This document shows positions 22,014-34,744 of a stretch of 64,000 nucleotides of DNA, piece by piece. The stretch lies in assembly GCA_011317545.1 (NCBI GenBank), contig WUJK01000006.1:1922001-1986000 (forward strand), read 5' to 3'. The stretch is from Coniella vitis. Taxonomy: Eukaryota > Ascomycota > Sordariomycetes > Diaporthales > Schizoparmaceae. The notes beneath the pieces were generated by a model that saw only the letters and a program-made list of their open reading frames with translations, did no database searches and was not told where the DNA came from. Each line of letters opens with the position of its first letter. Positions within the stretch are counted from its first letter, which is position 1. Made by a program: the position numbers and the translations under genes.

Positions 22014-22755
22014 AAGTACCTGGAATGCAGGCAGACGTGACAAGCACGCCTGTTTAATGGAAGGTGACTAGAAAGAGCGAGCGGGCCAGGGCGCATGGCA
22101 TGGCTCGGTGAGGAAGGAGGCGTGCCGTACTCGATACTCTGGACTCGGAGCATGGATGTCCCCTGGGCTGCCGCGAGTCGCTTTGACTGTCGGCGTGTTG
22201 CCATCGCGGCCTGCGGCAGCGCTCGAGTAAAAAGCCAGCCAAAGATACGAGCCGGCACCACCGCACCGTGGATGAATACCAATATGCTCTGCTTCCGTGC
22301 GCGCCAGAGGCGGCGGTGGTGGCCAGGCAGGCTGCATGTATACATAGCATTACACTGCTTGGGCTGCAGGTGCACAACCGAGACGAGCGTGTATCAGGCT
22401 GGCCCCCTGCAATCCTATAAGGCCACGCCCTCCAGCAACTAGCCTCAAAGTCACTACCCACCAAGTAAGTACCTGTTCATGGTTTTATGTATACCTGCTA
22501 TGTACTATATACCTGTACTACATACCTAGTATAGTACTTGCCTGACAAGCACCACCGCCATTGCCTCAAATTGCTGGGTTGCCCCCCTCCACAAAACTCT
22601 CGCAGCAGCTCTCGCAGCAGCCTTCATGCTGGCTCTGTCTGGCTCTGTCTGGCTCGGCTCTCGAATCGAACTCTCCAGCCTTCCTTGCTGGCCCAATCTA
22701 TCTCCTCCACCAGCCAGTCTGGCGTCCCACAGGAGCCTGCCCTCTTAAAGCCATC

Positions 22756-24714
22756 ATGGCGTCTGTCCGGCCAACCACGTCGGGCGGTCTGTCGTCCAGA
22801 GGCATCGCTCTCGACGACAAGCGCATGTCCAAGGACGACATGTTCTTCCGCTCCTCCTCGACGCCCCGCACTATCGCCACCTCTCGCTCCGGCGCCTCGA
22901 ACAGAATGTCGCGTGACGACCTCTACCTGCCCACCAGAATGGCCGCCGTCTCCCAATTCCACATCCCCGTCCGCGGCCAAGCTGCCATGCGAGAGCACGG
23001 CCTTGACTATCCGTTCCCGCACGACCTGCCTACGCCTGTGAGGGTGCACACGCCCCAGTCGACCACCTCGGGTGACATCCCCATCGGCATGGCCCTCGGC
23101 AGCCCAGCGCATATCCCTCAAGATTCTTCCCGCTGGCTGGCTCAGTTTCCTCCTGCTTCTCTTGGTGGTATGGCCTCTCCCGCTGACGCGAACTTCGTCG
23201 TGGTGACGGCTGCTGCCCCTACCAATGGATCCTTGCAGAGGAAGAAGACGACCAGGAAGAGACTATTTGGCTTCTTTGGAGGCGGAAAGAAGGAAGAGCA
23301 GCCGCCCAAGCCCGCAGGCCGAGAACAAGGAGCTGCCATCTCTTCCAGGATTGCCGGGGCCTCCACATCGACGGTAAATCTCCAACAGCCGCCGAAAACG
23401 CCCACAAGGAGCAACACACAGGCCGATAAGCGAGCCGCCAAGCACAAGCCCATTCTCTTGCGATCCAACACGGTGCCAACTAATTCGCCAGACATTGAGC
23501 CTCCAGTCATCCAGGCCAAACCACAGGTACTCAGAAAGAAGGCTTCAGATCCACGCATTCCCGTTATCCTTTCTCCGCAGGTCCACTCAGAACCAGTCCC
23601 TCCAATGCCGCAACTGCCTCAATTGTCTTTATTGAGTGTCAATATCCCGGACACAAAACTAGAACGGTACAGTGTCATGTTTAGCGACGTACTGAACCAA
23701 GGTCCCGCCAAGCAGGAGCCCGGTTCGACGTTACTAGCAAGGAGACAGGCAACACTGGACAGATTAAAAACAATCAACCAGGGCGAGGAATTGGACATCA
23801 CAACAACTGCAACAGAAGATCCAGAAAACGGCAGACCGCGCCGGGCAACGTCGCCCCAGCCATCCAAGACGTCCCTATCCCCAAAGCTCAGTGTTTTTCC
23901 TATGCCACCGACGGGTCGCCGGACGCCCGCTCCTGACACACCAACATCAGTTACCGCTTCCGGGCGGACGACGAGAGCCCACACCTCTCCAGGCCGCTTA
24001 CCTTCGCCGACACACCAGGTCTTTGACCATCGACCAAGACCATCACATATCTCTTCTAGAACCCGCAATCTGGATGTCCCAAATCCATTTGGGATGCACC
24101 CTCCCATGGGCGGAAACAATACGCAACCCCAGGAGCCCATTTTTCCAACCGATACCTCTTTCCACTTTGGGCATGAGCAGTCTAACCTCGTTCTCGACTC
24201 GCCAAACTCCTTCGGATCCCACGAAGATATTGTCGTCGCCCAGCCCTATAAGCCGACACTACACGAACCCCAATGGCAGATGATATCTGCCTCAGCCACT
24301 TCGCCAACTGGTACCTCAACCACCGCCTCTGGGCGCAGAGGCCGCTCCGAATCCGCCACCTCAAGCAGCACACACGTCACGAAGCCTTCGTCAGATATCG
24401 ACACATCGGATACCGATTTCCAAAACGCTGTTGAGGTAAGCATTGCACGACAAATCAGCGTCTCGCGGCAACAACGAAACCTACTACGGCCCTTGCAGCA
24501 GCCTCGAAGAGACACGACAGAGAAACAGCTACCCACCGTCTCAATCGCGGGTTACCGAAGCCCCTTTGGAGTCACAGTCGTCAAGTCGCCCAGTCCCAGC
24601 AAACTAGGTCGCGAAGAGCCAATCAGGGATGTTCAGAGCTCGACGCCAACACTGGTGCACCAATTCGACAGCCCCATGAGAAAGAGTTCGTGGGCAGTGG
24701 TAGAGAGTGACTGA
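22756..24714 (+). CDS. Disordered fungal protein with RYSVMF motif
   Basis: Single open frame of 652 residues beginning MASVRPTTSGGLSS. The open frame continues upstream of 22756 but the upstream part has no ATG in frame, so this start is well supported. Almost the whole protein is Ser/Thr/Pro-rich and predicted to be disordered. Short ordered-looking islands are RKRLFGFFGGGKK (about 170-182), the segment LERYSVMFSDVL (about 299-310), and a C-terminal YRSPFGVTVVKSPSP. YSVMF-type segments are, from memory, a recurring feature of Pezizomycotina-specific hypothetical proteins. I do not recognise a named family. A signalling or cell-cortex scaffold is conceivable from the Ser/Pro content, but that is a guess. 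Confidence 0.75.
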   Translation: MASVRPTTSGGLSSRGIALDDKRMSKDDMFFRSSSTPRTIATSRSGASNRMSRDDLYLPTRMAAVSQFHIPVRGQAAMREHGLDYPFPHDLPTPVRVHTPQSTTSGDIPIGMALGSPAHIPQDSSRWLAQFPPASLGGMASPADANFVVVTAAAPTNGSLQRKKTTRKRLFGFFGGGKKEEQPPKPAGREQGAAISSRIAGASTSTVNLQQPPKTPTRSNTQADKRAAKHKPILLRSNTVPTNSPDIEPPVIQAKPQVLRKKASDPRIPVILSPQVHSEPVPPMPQLPQLSLLSVNIPDTKLERYSVMFSDVLNQGPAKQEPGSTLLARRQATLDRLKTINQGEELDITTTATEDPENGRPRRATSPQPSKTSLSPKLSVFPMPPTGRRTPAPDTPTSVTASGRTTRAHTSPGRLPSPTHQVFDHRPRPSHISSRTRNLDVPNPFGMHPPMGGNNTQPQEPIFPTDTSFHFGHEQSNLVLDSPNSFGSHEDIVVAQPYKPTLHEPQWQMISASATSPTGTSTTASGRRGRSESATSSSTHVTKPSSDIDTSDTDFQNAVEVSIARQISVSRQQRNLLRPLQQPRRDTTEKQLPTVSIAGYRSPFGVTVVKSPSPSKLGREEPIRDVQSSTPTLVHQFDSPMRKSSWAVVESD

Positions 24715-26493
24715 TCTATCTGGCTCGCTCCCAGCACATTTTGAGACATTGCGGGAGAGAATTTGTGGGGACTTCTGCATATATATCGCTATCTTGGTGA
24801 TTCATGCGTTTCGTTCAGCACACCCAGGTGTTTTTTTTACTCGCCATTTTCACATTATATCATTTTTGGGACAGGCTTTCTTTTTGGAAGAGCGCGGTGT
24901 TTATCTGGAACCGGCGGTTGATTATAAAGGGGTTCTCTTGTCTTCGGTTCTTTTTGGTGATGCAAAAGCAGACAGACATATTTAGACTTCTCCATTGCGG
25001 AAGGTAGTCAGTCTTTGGGGCGGGGCTCATTGGATTATCAAATTATAGAATAGGGCGAGAAATTTTGAAAAAGACTGCACGTCAAATTTCTCCTGTTTAT
25101 CTCACCTGATATCTCACGATTTTGGACATCATCAGCCAACCAACTTTCGATAGCTGCTCATATTCAATTTTGTTTGAATCTCAGTTCCTTATCGTTGCCT
25201 TTTTTATCATGAATGTCCCGTATTGGGTGGCCTGCACAAGCTGCTGGGCTGGGCTGCTGGCGGAAGTGACCATTTCGACCCTCTCTCTGGCTTTGATAGA
25301 TACGGCATTCTTGCTGCCTCTGTCTTCCAGACATTAGGTATCATCAGTTGAGAATGAATTGATGCTCTTTGTTATAAAATGCCTATATGATACATATGGG
25401 TTATAGCATACAAGCCTGGTGCAAAGCAAAGTGACATATACATCATCAATACTTCAACACCTGGATATGATTACTATGTACTGCATTTTCAAGTGGACAA
25501 CCCCATTTGTACATGGTTCTTCAACGCAGTCGGCAAAAGTATACTCCTTCTGCACCACGTGAAATGTCTTAAGTACCAAAGTACATATAGCTTGTATATG
25601 CCATGCAATCTGCTCAGCATATGGAGACCCTTGAGTGCGATCTACATTTCGGTCGGAAAGAGTTGGGCGATCATGATTCGATCCATAAGGAGTCACGATT
25701 TACCGAATACTAATTACGCTCCATACAGGAAACCCCCGAGCAACAGTAGAGACAGTGGAGATACTCGGTCATATGGGGTAAAAGCCCCAATGGGCCGAAC
25801 GTGAAAGCCCATTTGTTCAAAACTAGAGGCAAGATTGAAATATCTATTACGCATCCTGCATACAAGTCAGATGTGTATTTGAACTTTTGTATCTAGACAG
25901 AGGTATTATGCTGTACACATTGTGAATCTGAACAAATAGAGTGCTACGATCTCATACAGGTTGAGGGTAAAGTGACATGCTCAGAGGCTCCCCAACAATA
26001 TTGTTCTCCCGAGATGAACATCATATTATGCTTTCATTCATTTTTGCTGCCATCAGAGCGCTTATACACTCGCATGGTATATTGATGCGCTTCTCCAGAT
26101 CGCAGCCTGTACCTATCATTCCGATTGAGTATACAAGTATAAGTCTATTAGGTGATGTAATGCTCACTTGCTCACTGACTGGTCAAACCTAGTCCCGCAC
26201 ATCGTCTTTCGGTGTTATTCATCGTCAATGTGAGGCAGGCGAACATGGTTATGTCAATTTGTGTTGCAAACAGTGGAATTGGTAAAGATGTTTATTAATT
26301 GACTTTCTTGGTATATATATGTGGTTGCTTGGTTTCTATAAGATGGCAGCAGGAAGCACAGATGTCCCAGAGGTCCAGTTCATGCATCAACTAGCATTGT
26401 CGCGTGTATTCAACCGATGGTTAACGATATGGAGACTTGCCGATACAAACTTGACATTCGCGAAGAGGCTATAGGATGCGTAATTTGACCGCT
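24715..26493. other. Intergenic region between the disordered-protein gene and YKT6
   Basis: A gene-free stretch of 1.8 kb between two converging genes. One TACTATGTA copy is at 25472. The rest is A/T-rich and short open frames are scattered without family resemblance. Confidence 0.5.
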
Positions 26494-28001
26494 TTACATG
26501 ACCACACTAGATAGGGAGATTGATCAGTATATCATATATGATGCTGGCACAGACGAATAGAAGAACAGTTTTCCAAGAACTTACCAGCATGAGTTCTGCT
26601 TCTTTGCTTGTTCTAAGGAGACGGCAGCGTATCAGCAGGCTTGCTATCGACGTAGCAGACTGGGGGAATGACAACTCACGGTAGAACATCTTGGATTGAG
26701 CGCTCAACCCGTCACTCTTCTGCACCAGGTCATCGATCTTCTCTCCACGCTGCAGCACGCTCTCGATCGTCTTGTGAAGCGTGATCTTGGTCTGAAGGTG
26801 TGCCAGTTAGCGTATATGGAAACAAGCGATACACGAAGGAGCTAATCGTCTTTCGTACCTCATCTAGTTCTTTCTGAATCTTCAGAATGCTGTCTGCTTG
26901 TTGTGGATCCTAGTATATCATGTTAACGCGAGCTTTCTAATCCTCAAGAGGATAAATGCTTCAACGAATGACTCACTTGGTACTTGGTAATATATTCCTT
27001 GAGTTGTGGCATGGCGAGGGTTGGGCTGCCGGTCTTCCATGATGAGAGCGGGTGCTGTCCTAGGAACTCGTCGACGACTTTGGAGAGAAGCTGATGAGCC
27101 ACGAGTTGTGGGTACTCATGGTCTGTAATGACAACACCGCAAACACCTTCGGATCGTGCGTACGCGTGGAATGTGTGTTCTGGACATACAATTAGTGCCA
27201 TGCAAATCGGTTGTAGATCATCATGGAAGCGAAAGAATGCCCGCCGCGCGTCAGCCATTGATTAGCGATGTCACCCGCTGGACAGAACTACACCATCTTC
27301 ACTCAGTGCCTCGTTTCAAGACTGAACCGTTCCCACAAATCTAATCCTCGTCTTGCACGTTGCGTTTGCGTCGCAAACGCACCGTGTATTTCCAAACATT
27401 ATCCGGGATATGTGTGAGTTCATTGTCTTGTTTTGATTGCGACGGAGGGGTGGTCTTGGTTGCAGTCCAGCGTATGATGATGATTGTCTCGTGTGTTCGC
27501 GCGGTCTCGAGGAGATCACTGGCTCGATGCTGTCGTTTGCTCACTGGCGTCCGCAAGAGGTATGTAGTAGTACAATAAAATTACACCACGTACCTTGCTG
27601 CTCTACATCCTGTCGTTCTGTACACATAGATCATGTCTTGTCAGCGATGATCCGTACCCCAATGTGGCGATGACGATGCTTACGACCCGGCTTTGTCGCC
27701 TGCGCCACCTTGCCCGCGAACAAAGACATGAATTCCTTTTCAACCCAGTTAGCACAGAATATTTAATGGGTGTCCCGCATGTTGTCGGAGAACAAGCGAT
27801 GGTGAAACGAGTGGCGACGTACGGCATAGCTGTTTCGTGTGAAGCGAGAGTAGGCGCTCAACTCCTTTTCCGCAACCAGCTCCTGAGGCTCCTGGCCGGG
27901 AAGGTTTCTGACAATCTGTAGTCGACAAGAAAGTGTTAAAACCGTGCGATGTGTTGGATGGGGTCGCGTTTTGGACGTACGCCAATGTAGTGCACCTTCA
28001 T
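26494..28001 (-). CDS. YKT6: R-SNARE Ykt6
   Basis: Nine exons on the minus strand: 27981-28001, 27823-27915, 27684-27735, 27594-27617, 26977-27179, 26859-26909, 26680-26791, 26585-26612 and 26494-26506. They code 198 residues; yeast Ykt6 has 200. Ykt6 is a lipid-anchored R-SNARE with an N-terminal longin domain, used in Golgi, endosome, vacuole and autophagosome fusion. Visible are the longin start MKVHYIGIVRNLPGQEPQEL, the block HAYARSEGVCGVVITDHEYP, the SNARE zero-layer Arg163 in VLQRGEKIDDL, and a C-terminal CCVVM, in which the first Cys is palmitoylated and the second is the CaaX farnesyl site. The CaaX tail is coded by a 13-base last exon. The fourth intron is unusually long (414 bases). 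All junctions are GT-AG and in phase. Confidence 0.94.
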
Positions 28002-28672
28002 GATGGCGGCAGTATTCTGGCAAGGAGGGGGGAATCGATTGCTTGGGTTGGCTCGCTCGCACAATGGAATCGCAAGGACGTGGTATGTTTGGGTTCGAGT
28101 ATGGAAGGTTCGTCCGACTGTCGAGTAAGACACAGGTTTGCGCAGGTTCATATAAGGACGTCGTCAGAAGGAAAAGTCGGGTCGTCGGGAAGGGCTGCCT
28201 AGTCGTGAGGTTGGATGATGAGATAAGGCCCGTGTAGGGACCGCAGAGTACCAAGGTCTCCTATTCCATCAAAGGCGGTCAATTTGCTGGGGACACTTGG
28301 AAGATGCTGGGAGGGGCCGCGGCCAGCCGCCACATGCCTACTAGCGTCCCACTGCGTCACATGTAACTTTCAGCGACAAGCTCCTCCATTTAGCGCCATG
28401 CACAGCGACAGGCCGTGCTACTACCCACGCGGGCCTGGCTGGGCACTTGTACAGGCCCTGGCGCATACCCCAGCACTGTTAGGCCGTACCCATAGTGAGT
28501 GAGCTCAGTGAAGCACGCCGAACAGTCATTGTCAGCATCCCCACTCACGCCTGTTTCATTCCAGCACATATAAATCGTCAACGTCTGTCATAGGGACGGT
28601 GTCGTGAGAAAACCGTCACCGGAGCAATATTGCAGACTCTGGACTCGAAGTGTCTACTCTCAAGCTACCAAT
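28002..28672. promoter_or_regulatory. Shared upstream region of YKT6 and SLH1
   Basis: These 671 bases separate the divergent start codons of YKT6 and SLH1. A TATAAA-like word (28567-28573) lies about 100 bases before the SLH1 ATG. No other recognised site was found. Confidence 0.45.
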
Positions 28673-31600
28673 ATGGCGCCAACGCCAGCGACAGAAGCAG
28701 AGGCGCAATGGTTGGCTCAGATAGCCTCCATGAAAGCTGCCATCGCTGCGCTCAACCTGCCAGACACAACAGCTTCAACAAACGGCGACAGAGTTGTTGA
28801 CCAGGATTCCGATGACTACGATGATGACCTGGACCTGAGCTCCTCTGGTGGAGGTTCCCACGATGTATGGGACTTTATCTCCGATTCCGAGCTCGAAGAA
28901 TTGGGCCTGGATAGCGGTGACTTGATGGACGGAACAGAGGGACTCGACCAGAAGCTGCCATATGGTCCTCAGTGGCTCTATGCTAAATGTGTTTCGGTCG
29001 CGTCGCATAAAGAAGGCTTGCCTGCAGAAGCTCTGCAAGAGCAATTGCTTGAAGCATTGAGATCAAGCCAGCAGGAAGAACAGCTCCAGTCTTTACTTAC
29101 GGATCTGGTTGGGTTCGAAGATCTGGACTTTGTCATCGATCTCATCTCTCACCGCGCCGACATTATCAATGCCATGGACCAATCCGCAGGCTCGGACCCA
29201 GCAGGCCAATCTGGAGTGCGTCTACTTACGAAGGCACAGAGAGAGGACAACCTTCGACGCCAGGATTACAACCATAAGAACGCTGCTCTTGCTCAGAGTA
29301 CCTACAAGGAACCACAATATCCCCACGTATATAGGTCTTTTGCTGCCGGTAACTCGTTGAGCCACGCTGGGAAGAAGTATGCGCTTCCTGTTGGCAGTGA
29401 GCGTTTGCAGTTCGACAAGTACGAAGAGTACGCTATTCCAGCAGGCAAGCCTGGCGGGCTGTGGCCTGGTCAGACACTTGTTAACATCAAGGACATGGAC
29501 GGCTTGTGTCGAAACACCTTCAAGGGTTACAAGACTCTGAACCGTATGCAGAGCTTGGTTTATCCAGTGGCCTACAAATCTAGCGAGAACATGCTCATTT
29601 GTGCCCCTACTGGTGCTGTGAGTTGCACCCTCAGTGGCTGTTTGTGACTGAAAATTTGCACTAACACAAAACACAAGGGTAAAACTGATGCTGCCATGTT
29701 GACAATCTTGCACACCGTCGCACAGTATCTGGAGCCGAACCCCTTTGAGGACCAAACGGCGACAGACTTTGCAGTCGACTTTGAAGACTTCAAGATTGTT
29801 TATGTTGCGCCTATGAAAGCACTTGCGGCTGAAGTCACAGAGAAGCTTGGACGCCGTTTGGCATGGCTGGGTATCCGATGTCGTGAGTACACGGGTGATA
29901 TGCATTTGACAAAAGCCGAGATTGTCTCTACACAAATTATAGTCACGACCCCCGAGAAGTGGGATGTAGTGACCAGGAAAGGCACCGGAGACACCGAATT
30001 GGTCCAGAAGGTGCGCCTCTTGATCATCGATGAGGTGCATATGCTTCATGATGAGCGCGGCGCTGTGCTCGAGTCTCTGGTTGCCCGCACAGAGAGACAG
30101 GTCGAGAGCACACAGTCATTAATCCGTATTGTCGGTCTCAGTGCAACTCTGCCCAACTACATTGACGTGGCCGATTTCTTAAAGGTCAACAGGTATGCTG
30201 GTCTGTTCTACTTTGACGCGTCCTTCCGTCCAGTGCCTCTGGAGCAGCACTTTATCGGTGTCAAGGGCAAGGCCGGGTCCAAACAGTCTCGGGAGAATCT
30301 GGATCAGGTCGCCTTTGAGAAGGTCAGGGAGATGTTAGAGCGTGATCACCAAGTCATGGTGTTTGTTCACTCCAGAAGAGAAACGACTGCAACGGCCAAG
30401 ATGCTCTATGAAAAGGCCGTCGACCAGGTGTGCGTGGATCTCTTCGATCCATCGACCCACCCAAAGTACGAAAACGCCTTACGAGACATGAAGTCTTGTA
30501 AAGCCAAGGAGTTGCGGGATCTTCTACCCAAAGGAATCGGTGTCCACCATGCCGGTATGGCGAGAGCAGACCGCAACTTGATGGAGAGGCTTTTCGCCGA
30601 AGGTGTACTCAAGGTTCTGTGCTGCACGGCTACCCTCGCGTGGGGAGTCAACTTGCCAGCTGCAGCCGTCGTGATCAAGGGGACGCAAGTGTACAGCGCC
30701 CAAGATGGTAAATTTGTTGACCTGGGCATTCTCGATGTCTTGCAGATCTTTGGTCGTGCCGGTCGTCCCCAATTCGAGGACACTGGTATTGGCATGATTT
30801 GCACGACGCAGGACAAGCTTACACACTATCTCACTGCTGTCACGGACCAGCTGCCCATTGAATCCAAGTTTTCGACCAAGCTCGTGGATAACTTGAACGC
30901 CGAAATCTCTCTAGGCACGGTCACATCGATTCCAGACGCGGTGCAATGGATCGGATATTCTTATCTGTTTGTGCGCATGAGAAGAAACCCAATGGCGTAT
31001 GGCATCGACTGGGCAGAATTTCAGGATGACCCGTCCCTGGTGCAGAGACGCCGACAGCTTGCTATCCAGGCCGCTAGGACACTACAGCAGAGTCAGATGA
31101 TCATCTTCAACGAAACAACTGAGGAGCTTCGCAGCAAAGACATTGGCCGCATTGCCAGTCAGTACTATATTCTGCACACGAGTATTCAGATCTTCAACAC
31201 CATGATGCAGCCTTTTGCCACAGAAGCAGACATCCTCAAGATGATTGCCATGAGCGGCGAGTTTGACAACATACAATCACGAGACAGTGAGAGTAAGGAG
31301 CTGAGCAGAATGAAGGAAAACGAGAGGATCGTGCCTTGCCAGGTTGGCGGAGGTATCGACCAACCTCAAACCAAGACAAACATCCTGCTCCAAGCTTTCA
31401 TTTCAAAGGCACAGCCAGAAGACTTTGCGCTGACGAATGATCTCAATTACGTGGCTCAGCAGGCTGGCCGAATCTGTCGCGCCTTGTTCATGATTGCTTT
31501 GAACCGGAGATGGGGCCACCAGTGCTTGGTCCTGTTGACTTTGGCCAAGTCTATTGAGAAGCGCGTGTGGCCGTTCCAGCACCCCCTTCACCAGTTTGAG

Positions 31601-34600
31601 CTGGCAAAGCCCATTCTGAACCAGCTTGATGCCAAGGATTCTCTTACTGTGGAGGCTATGAGGGACATGGAACCAGCTGAAATCGGAGGACTGGTCCATA
31701 ACCACAGCGCTGGAAACAAGATCGCCAAGATACTTGACAATTTCCCCACTGTCAGCGTCGAGGCTGAAATCGCGCCTTTGAACCGCGACGTTCTACGAGT
31801 CAAGCTTTACATCACGCCTGACTTTCGCTGGAACGATCACATCCACGGCACCTCAGAGTCTTACTATATTTGGGTTGAGAACTCGGAGACGTCCGAGATC
31901 TACCACCACGAGTTCTTTCTCCTAAATCGTAGGAAGTTGCACGACGACCATGAACTCAACTTTACAATCCCACTTTCTGACCCTTTGCCCAACCAGATCT
32001 ACGTTCGTGCTGTTTCGGACCGGTGGCTAGGAGCCGAGACAGTCACGCCTGTCTCCTTCCAGCACCTCATCCGACCAGACACGGAGAGTGTTTACACTGA
32101 TCTACTCAACCTACAGCCTCTGCCCATCTCAGCATTAAAAAATCCTGCTCTGGAAGAGATATATGCTAAGCGCTTCCAATTCTTCAATCCCATGCAAACA
32201 CAAATTTTCCATACTTTATACCACACCCCGGCAAACGTGCTGTTGGGATCACCAACTGGAAGTGGCAAGACGGTAGCCGCAGAATTGGCAATGTGGTGGG
32301 CTTTCCGAGACAAGCCTGGCTCCAAGGTTGTCTACATTGCTCCCATGAAAGCCTTGGTACGAGAGCGCGTTAAAGACTGGGGCGCCCGCCTGGCCAAGCC
32401 CCTTGGGCTGAAGCTGGTTGAGCTGACCGGTGACAATACGCCAGACACTCGGACCATCAAGGATGCTGATGTTATCATTACAACCCCTGAGAAATGGGAT
32501 GGTATCTCCAGAAGCTGGCAGACGAGAGGCTATGTCCGCCAGGTCAGCCTTGTCATTATCGACGAAATACACCTTCTGGCAGGAGATCGAGGTCCAATCT
32601 TGGAAATTATTGTCTCGCGTATGAACTACATCGCCTCATCCACCAAGAACTCAGTCAGACTGTTGGGTATGTCGACGGCCTGCGCCAATGCAACAGATCT
32701 TGGCAATTGGCTAGGCGTCAAAGAAGGCCTGTTCAATTTTAGGCACTCAGTCCGTCCTGTGCCCCTGGAGTTGTATATTGATGGGTTTCCGGAGGTCAGG
32801 GGCTTCTGTCCACTCATGCAGTCCATGAATAGGCCTACATTCCTGGCCGTGAAGACACACAGTCCCGACAAGCCAGTCATTGTCTTTGTCCCGTCCCGAA
32901 GACAGACGCGCCTGACGGCGAAGGACCTCATCAACTTCTGCGGCTTAGAGGACAACCCGAGGCGGTTCTTGCACATGGAAGAAGACGATCTCCAGCTCAA
33001 CCTTGCTAGGGTCAAGGATGACGCCCTCAAGGAAGCCATCAACTTTGGCATCGGTCTTCACCATGCCGGTCTTGTTGAGTCTGACAGGCAGCTGGCCGAG
33101 GAGCTCTTTTTGAATAACAAGATTCAAATTCTTGTAGCAACCAGCACTCTAGCCTGGGGTGTTAATCTGCCCGCCCATCTGGTCGTCGTCAAGGGAACAC
33201 AATTCTTTGACGCCAAGATTGAGGGATACAAGGACATGGATTTGACTGATGTGCTTCAAATGCTTGGTCGTGCCGGGCGGCCACAGTTTGACAATTCTGG
33301 CGTGGCTCGCATCTTCACTCAAGATGCCAAGAAGGACTTTTACAAGCACTTCTTGCACACTGGCTTCCCCGTCGAGTCGTCTCTGCACACCGTTCTCGAC
33401 AACCATCTGTGCGCTGAAATTTCTGCCGAGACAATAATCACAAAGCAAGATGCTCTGGACTACTTGACGTGGACATTCTTCTTCCGACGACTGCACAAGA
33501 ACCCATCCTATTATGGCCTCGAGATTTCAGCAGAAGACCACAGCAGTATCGCAGCGCAAGAAATGGCCAACGATTACATGATTGAAATGGTAGACAACTC
33601 CCTCAAAGAGCTGGCTGACTCGAGGTGTGTTGAGGTCTTCCCCAACGGCGACGTCGACCCAACTGCCTTTGGCAAAATCATGAGCTACTACTACCTATCT
33701 CACAAAACCATCCGCTATCTCACGCGCCACACCAAGGCACAGGCCTCCTTCCTCGACGTCTTAACCTGGATGTGCCGCGCCACAGAGTACGATGAGTTGC
33801 CCGTTCGTCACAACGAAGACCTGATCAACGCCGAACTGTCGCGCAACTTGACCTTTCCAGGCACCTCGTTTGGTCTGCCCATGTGGGATCCCCACGTCAA
33901 GGCCTTCCTCTTGCTGCAAGCGCACATGTCGCGTGTGACACTGCCCATCACCGATTACGTTGGCGATCAGACGAGTGTGCTTGATCAGGCTATTCGTATC
34001 ATCCAAGCTTCCATTGACGTGCTCACCGAGCTGGGCTACCTTACCAGCGTCCTGCAAATGATCTCGCTCCTCCAGTCCATCAAATCTGCCCGCTGGCCTA
34101 CCGAGCCGCCGCTGTCTATTCTGCCTGGCGTGGACCCCGACAGAATCATAAATAGCAAAAATAACGACCACAAGACGACCTCACTGCAGCAACTCAGTGC
34201 AATGAATCAAGGCCAAGCTACAAAGTTGGCCCGCAGCCTGAACCTGCCGCAGGCTACGCAGCAACGCTTCCTTCGCGCAGCGTCCATACTTCCTAACCTT
34301 AGCGTGAGCGTTAACGACGACAATGATAAAATCACGTCGCAATCGCTGACAGTTACGCTCCGCCGACTGAATCCACTTGTCGAGCGCGACGCTCGAATCT
34401 ACGCGCCACGGTTCCCCAAGCCGCAGAATGAAGGATGGTTTGTCGTTGTAGGTGATTTGACGCGCGATGAGGTATATGCTATCAAGAGGGTTGGATGGGC
34501 GTCGTCGGCGTCGCAGAAGCAAAAGGGTGTAGCGTCGGTCGGGTCGAAACCGGTGGCCAGGGCGAATATCAAGTTGCCTGAGACTGGTCCATCAAGCATG

Positions 34601-34744
34601 GGCGGAAAGAGGAATGTCGATGTGCTGGTGTTGAGTGATGGGTACGTCGGTATGCAGTATCAAGTTTTGGGTGTGGATGTACCTACGGCGCCGGTGGTGG
34701 ACGATGATGTCGCGCGGTCCAAGGAATTGGCTGGTCTCTCTTGA
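28673..34744 (+). CDS. SLH1: Slh1/ASCC3-type double-cassette RNA helicase
   Basis: Two exons, 28673-29617 and 29678-34744, give 2,003 residues (yeast Slh1 1,967). Slh1 is the helicase of the ribosome quality-control trigger (RQT) complex, which splits collided ribosomes on stalled mRNA. It is a Ski2-like tandem helicase. Cassette 1 has Walker A APTGAGKT (311-318), split by the 60-base intron, and DEVH (433-436). Cassette 2 has GSPTGSGKT (1172-1180) and DEIH (1277-1280). Each cassette is followed by a Sec63-like unit, and both retain FGRAGRP or LGRAGRP in motif VI. The N-terminus (1-300) is acidic and Ser-rich. The splicing helicase Brr2 is the nearest alternative; the DEVHMLHDERGAVLESLVAR block and the size favour Slh1. 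The start is the first ATG of the frame. Confidence 0.95.

Larger units (their letters stand above)
17307..22755. other. Gene-poor block of 5.4 kb
   Basis: No intact gene is supported. Exact copies of TACTATGTA or its complement occur at 17696, 17741, 18132, 19818, 20022, 20067, 20603 and 20730. A (GAG)n microsatellite is at 21911-21957 and a GGGTACC hairpin at 21996-22013. Weakly gene-like text lies at about 17.65-18.35 kb, where an ATG frame at 18102 reads a hydrophobic helix, but no family fits and it may be decayed. A G-run is at 17500-17509. The last 300 bases before 22756 are a probable promoter and leader for the next gene. Confidence 0.5.

Noticed and set aside
22068..22464. Several overlapping frames around the GAG microsatellite
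   Set aside because: Frames on both strands overlap in all phases, carry no domain, and surround simple repeats.
26507..26758. Minus-strand frame ending in a hydrophobic tail, suggesting a tail-anchored SNARE
   Set aside because: The hydrophobic tail comes from introns read in the wrong frame. Splicing gives the Ykt6 CaaX ending CCVVM.
27595..27921. Plus-strand frame within the YKT6 region
   Set aside because: It is antisense to three YKT6 exons that join in phase into a conserved protein.
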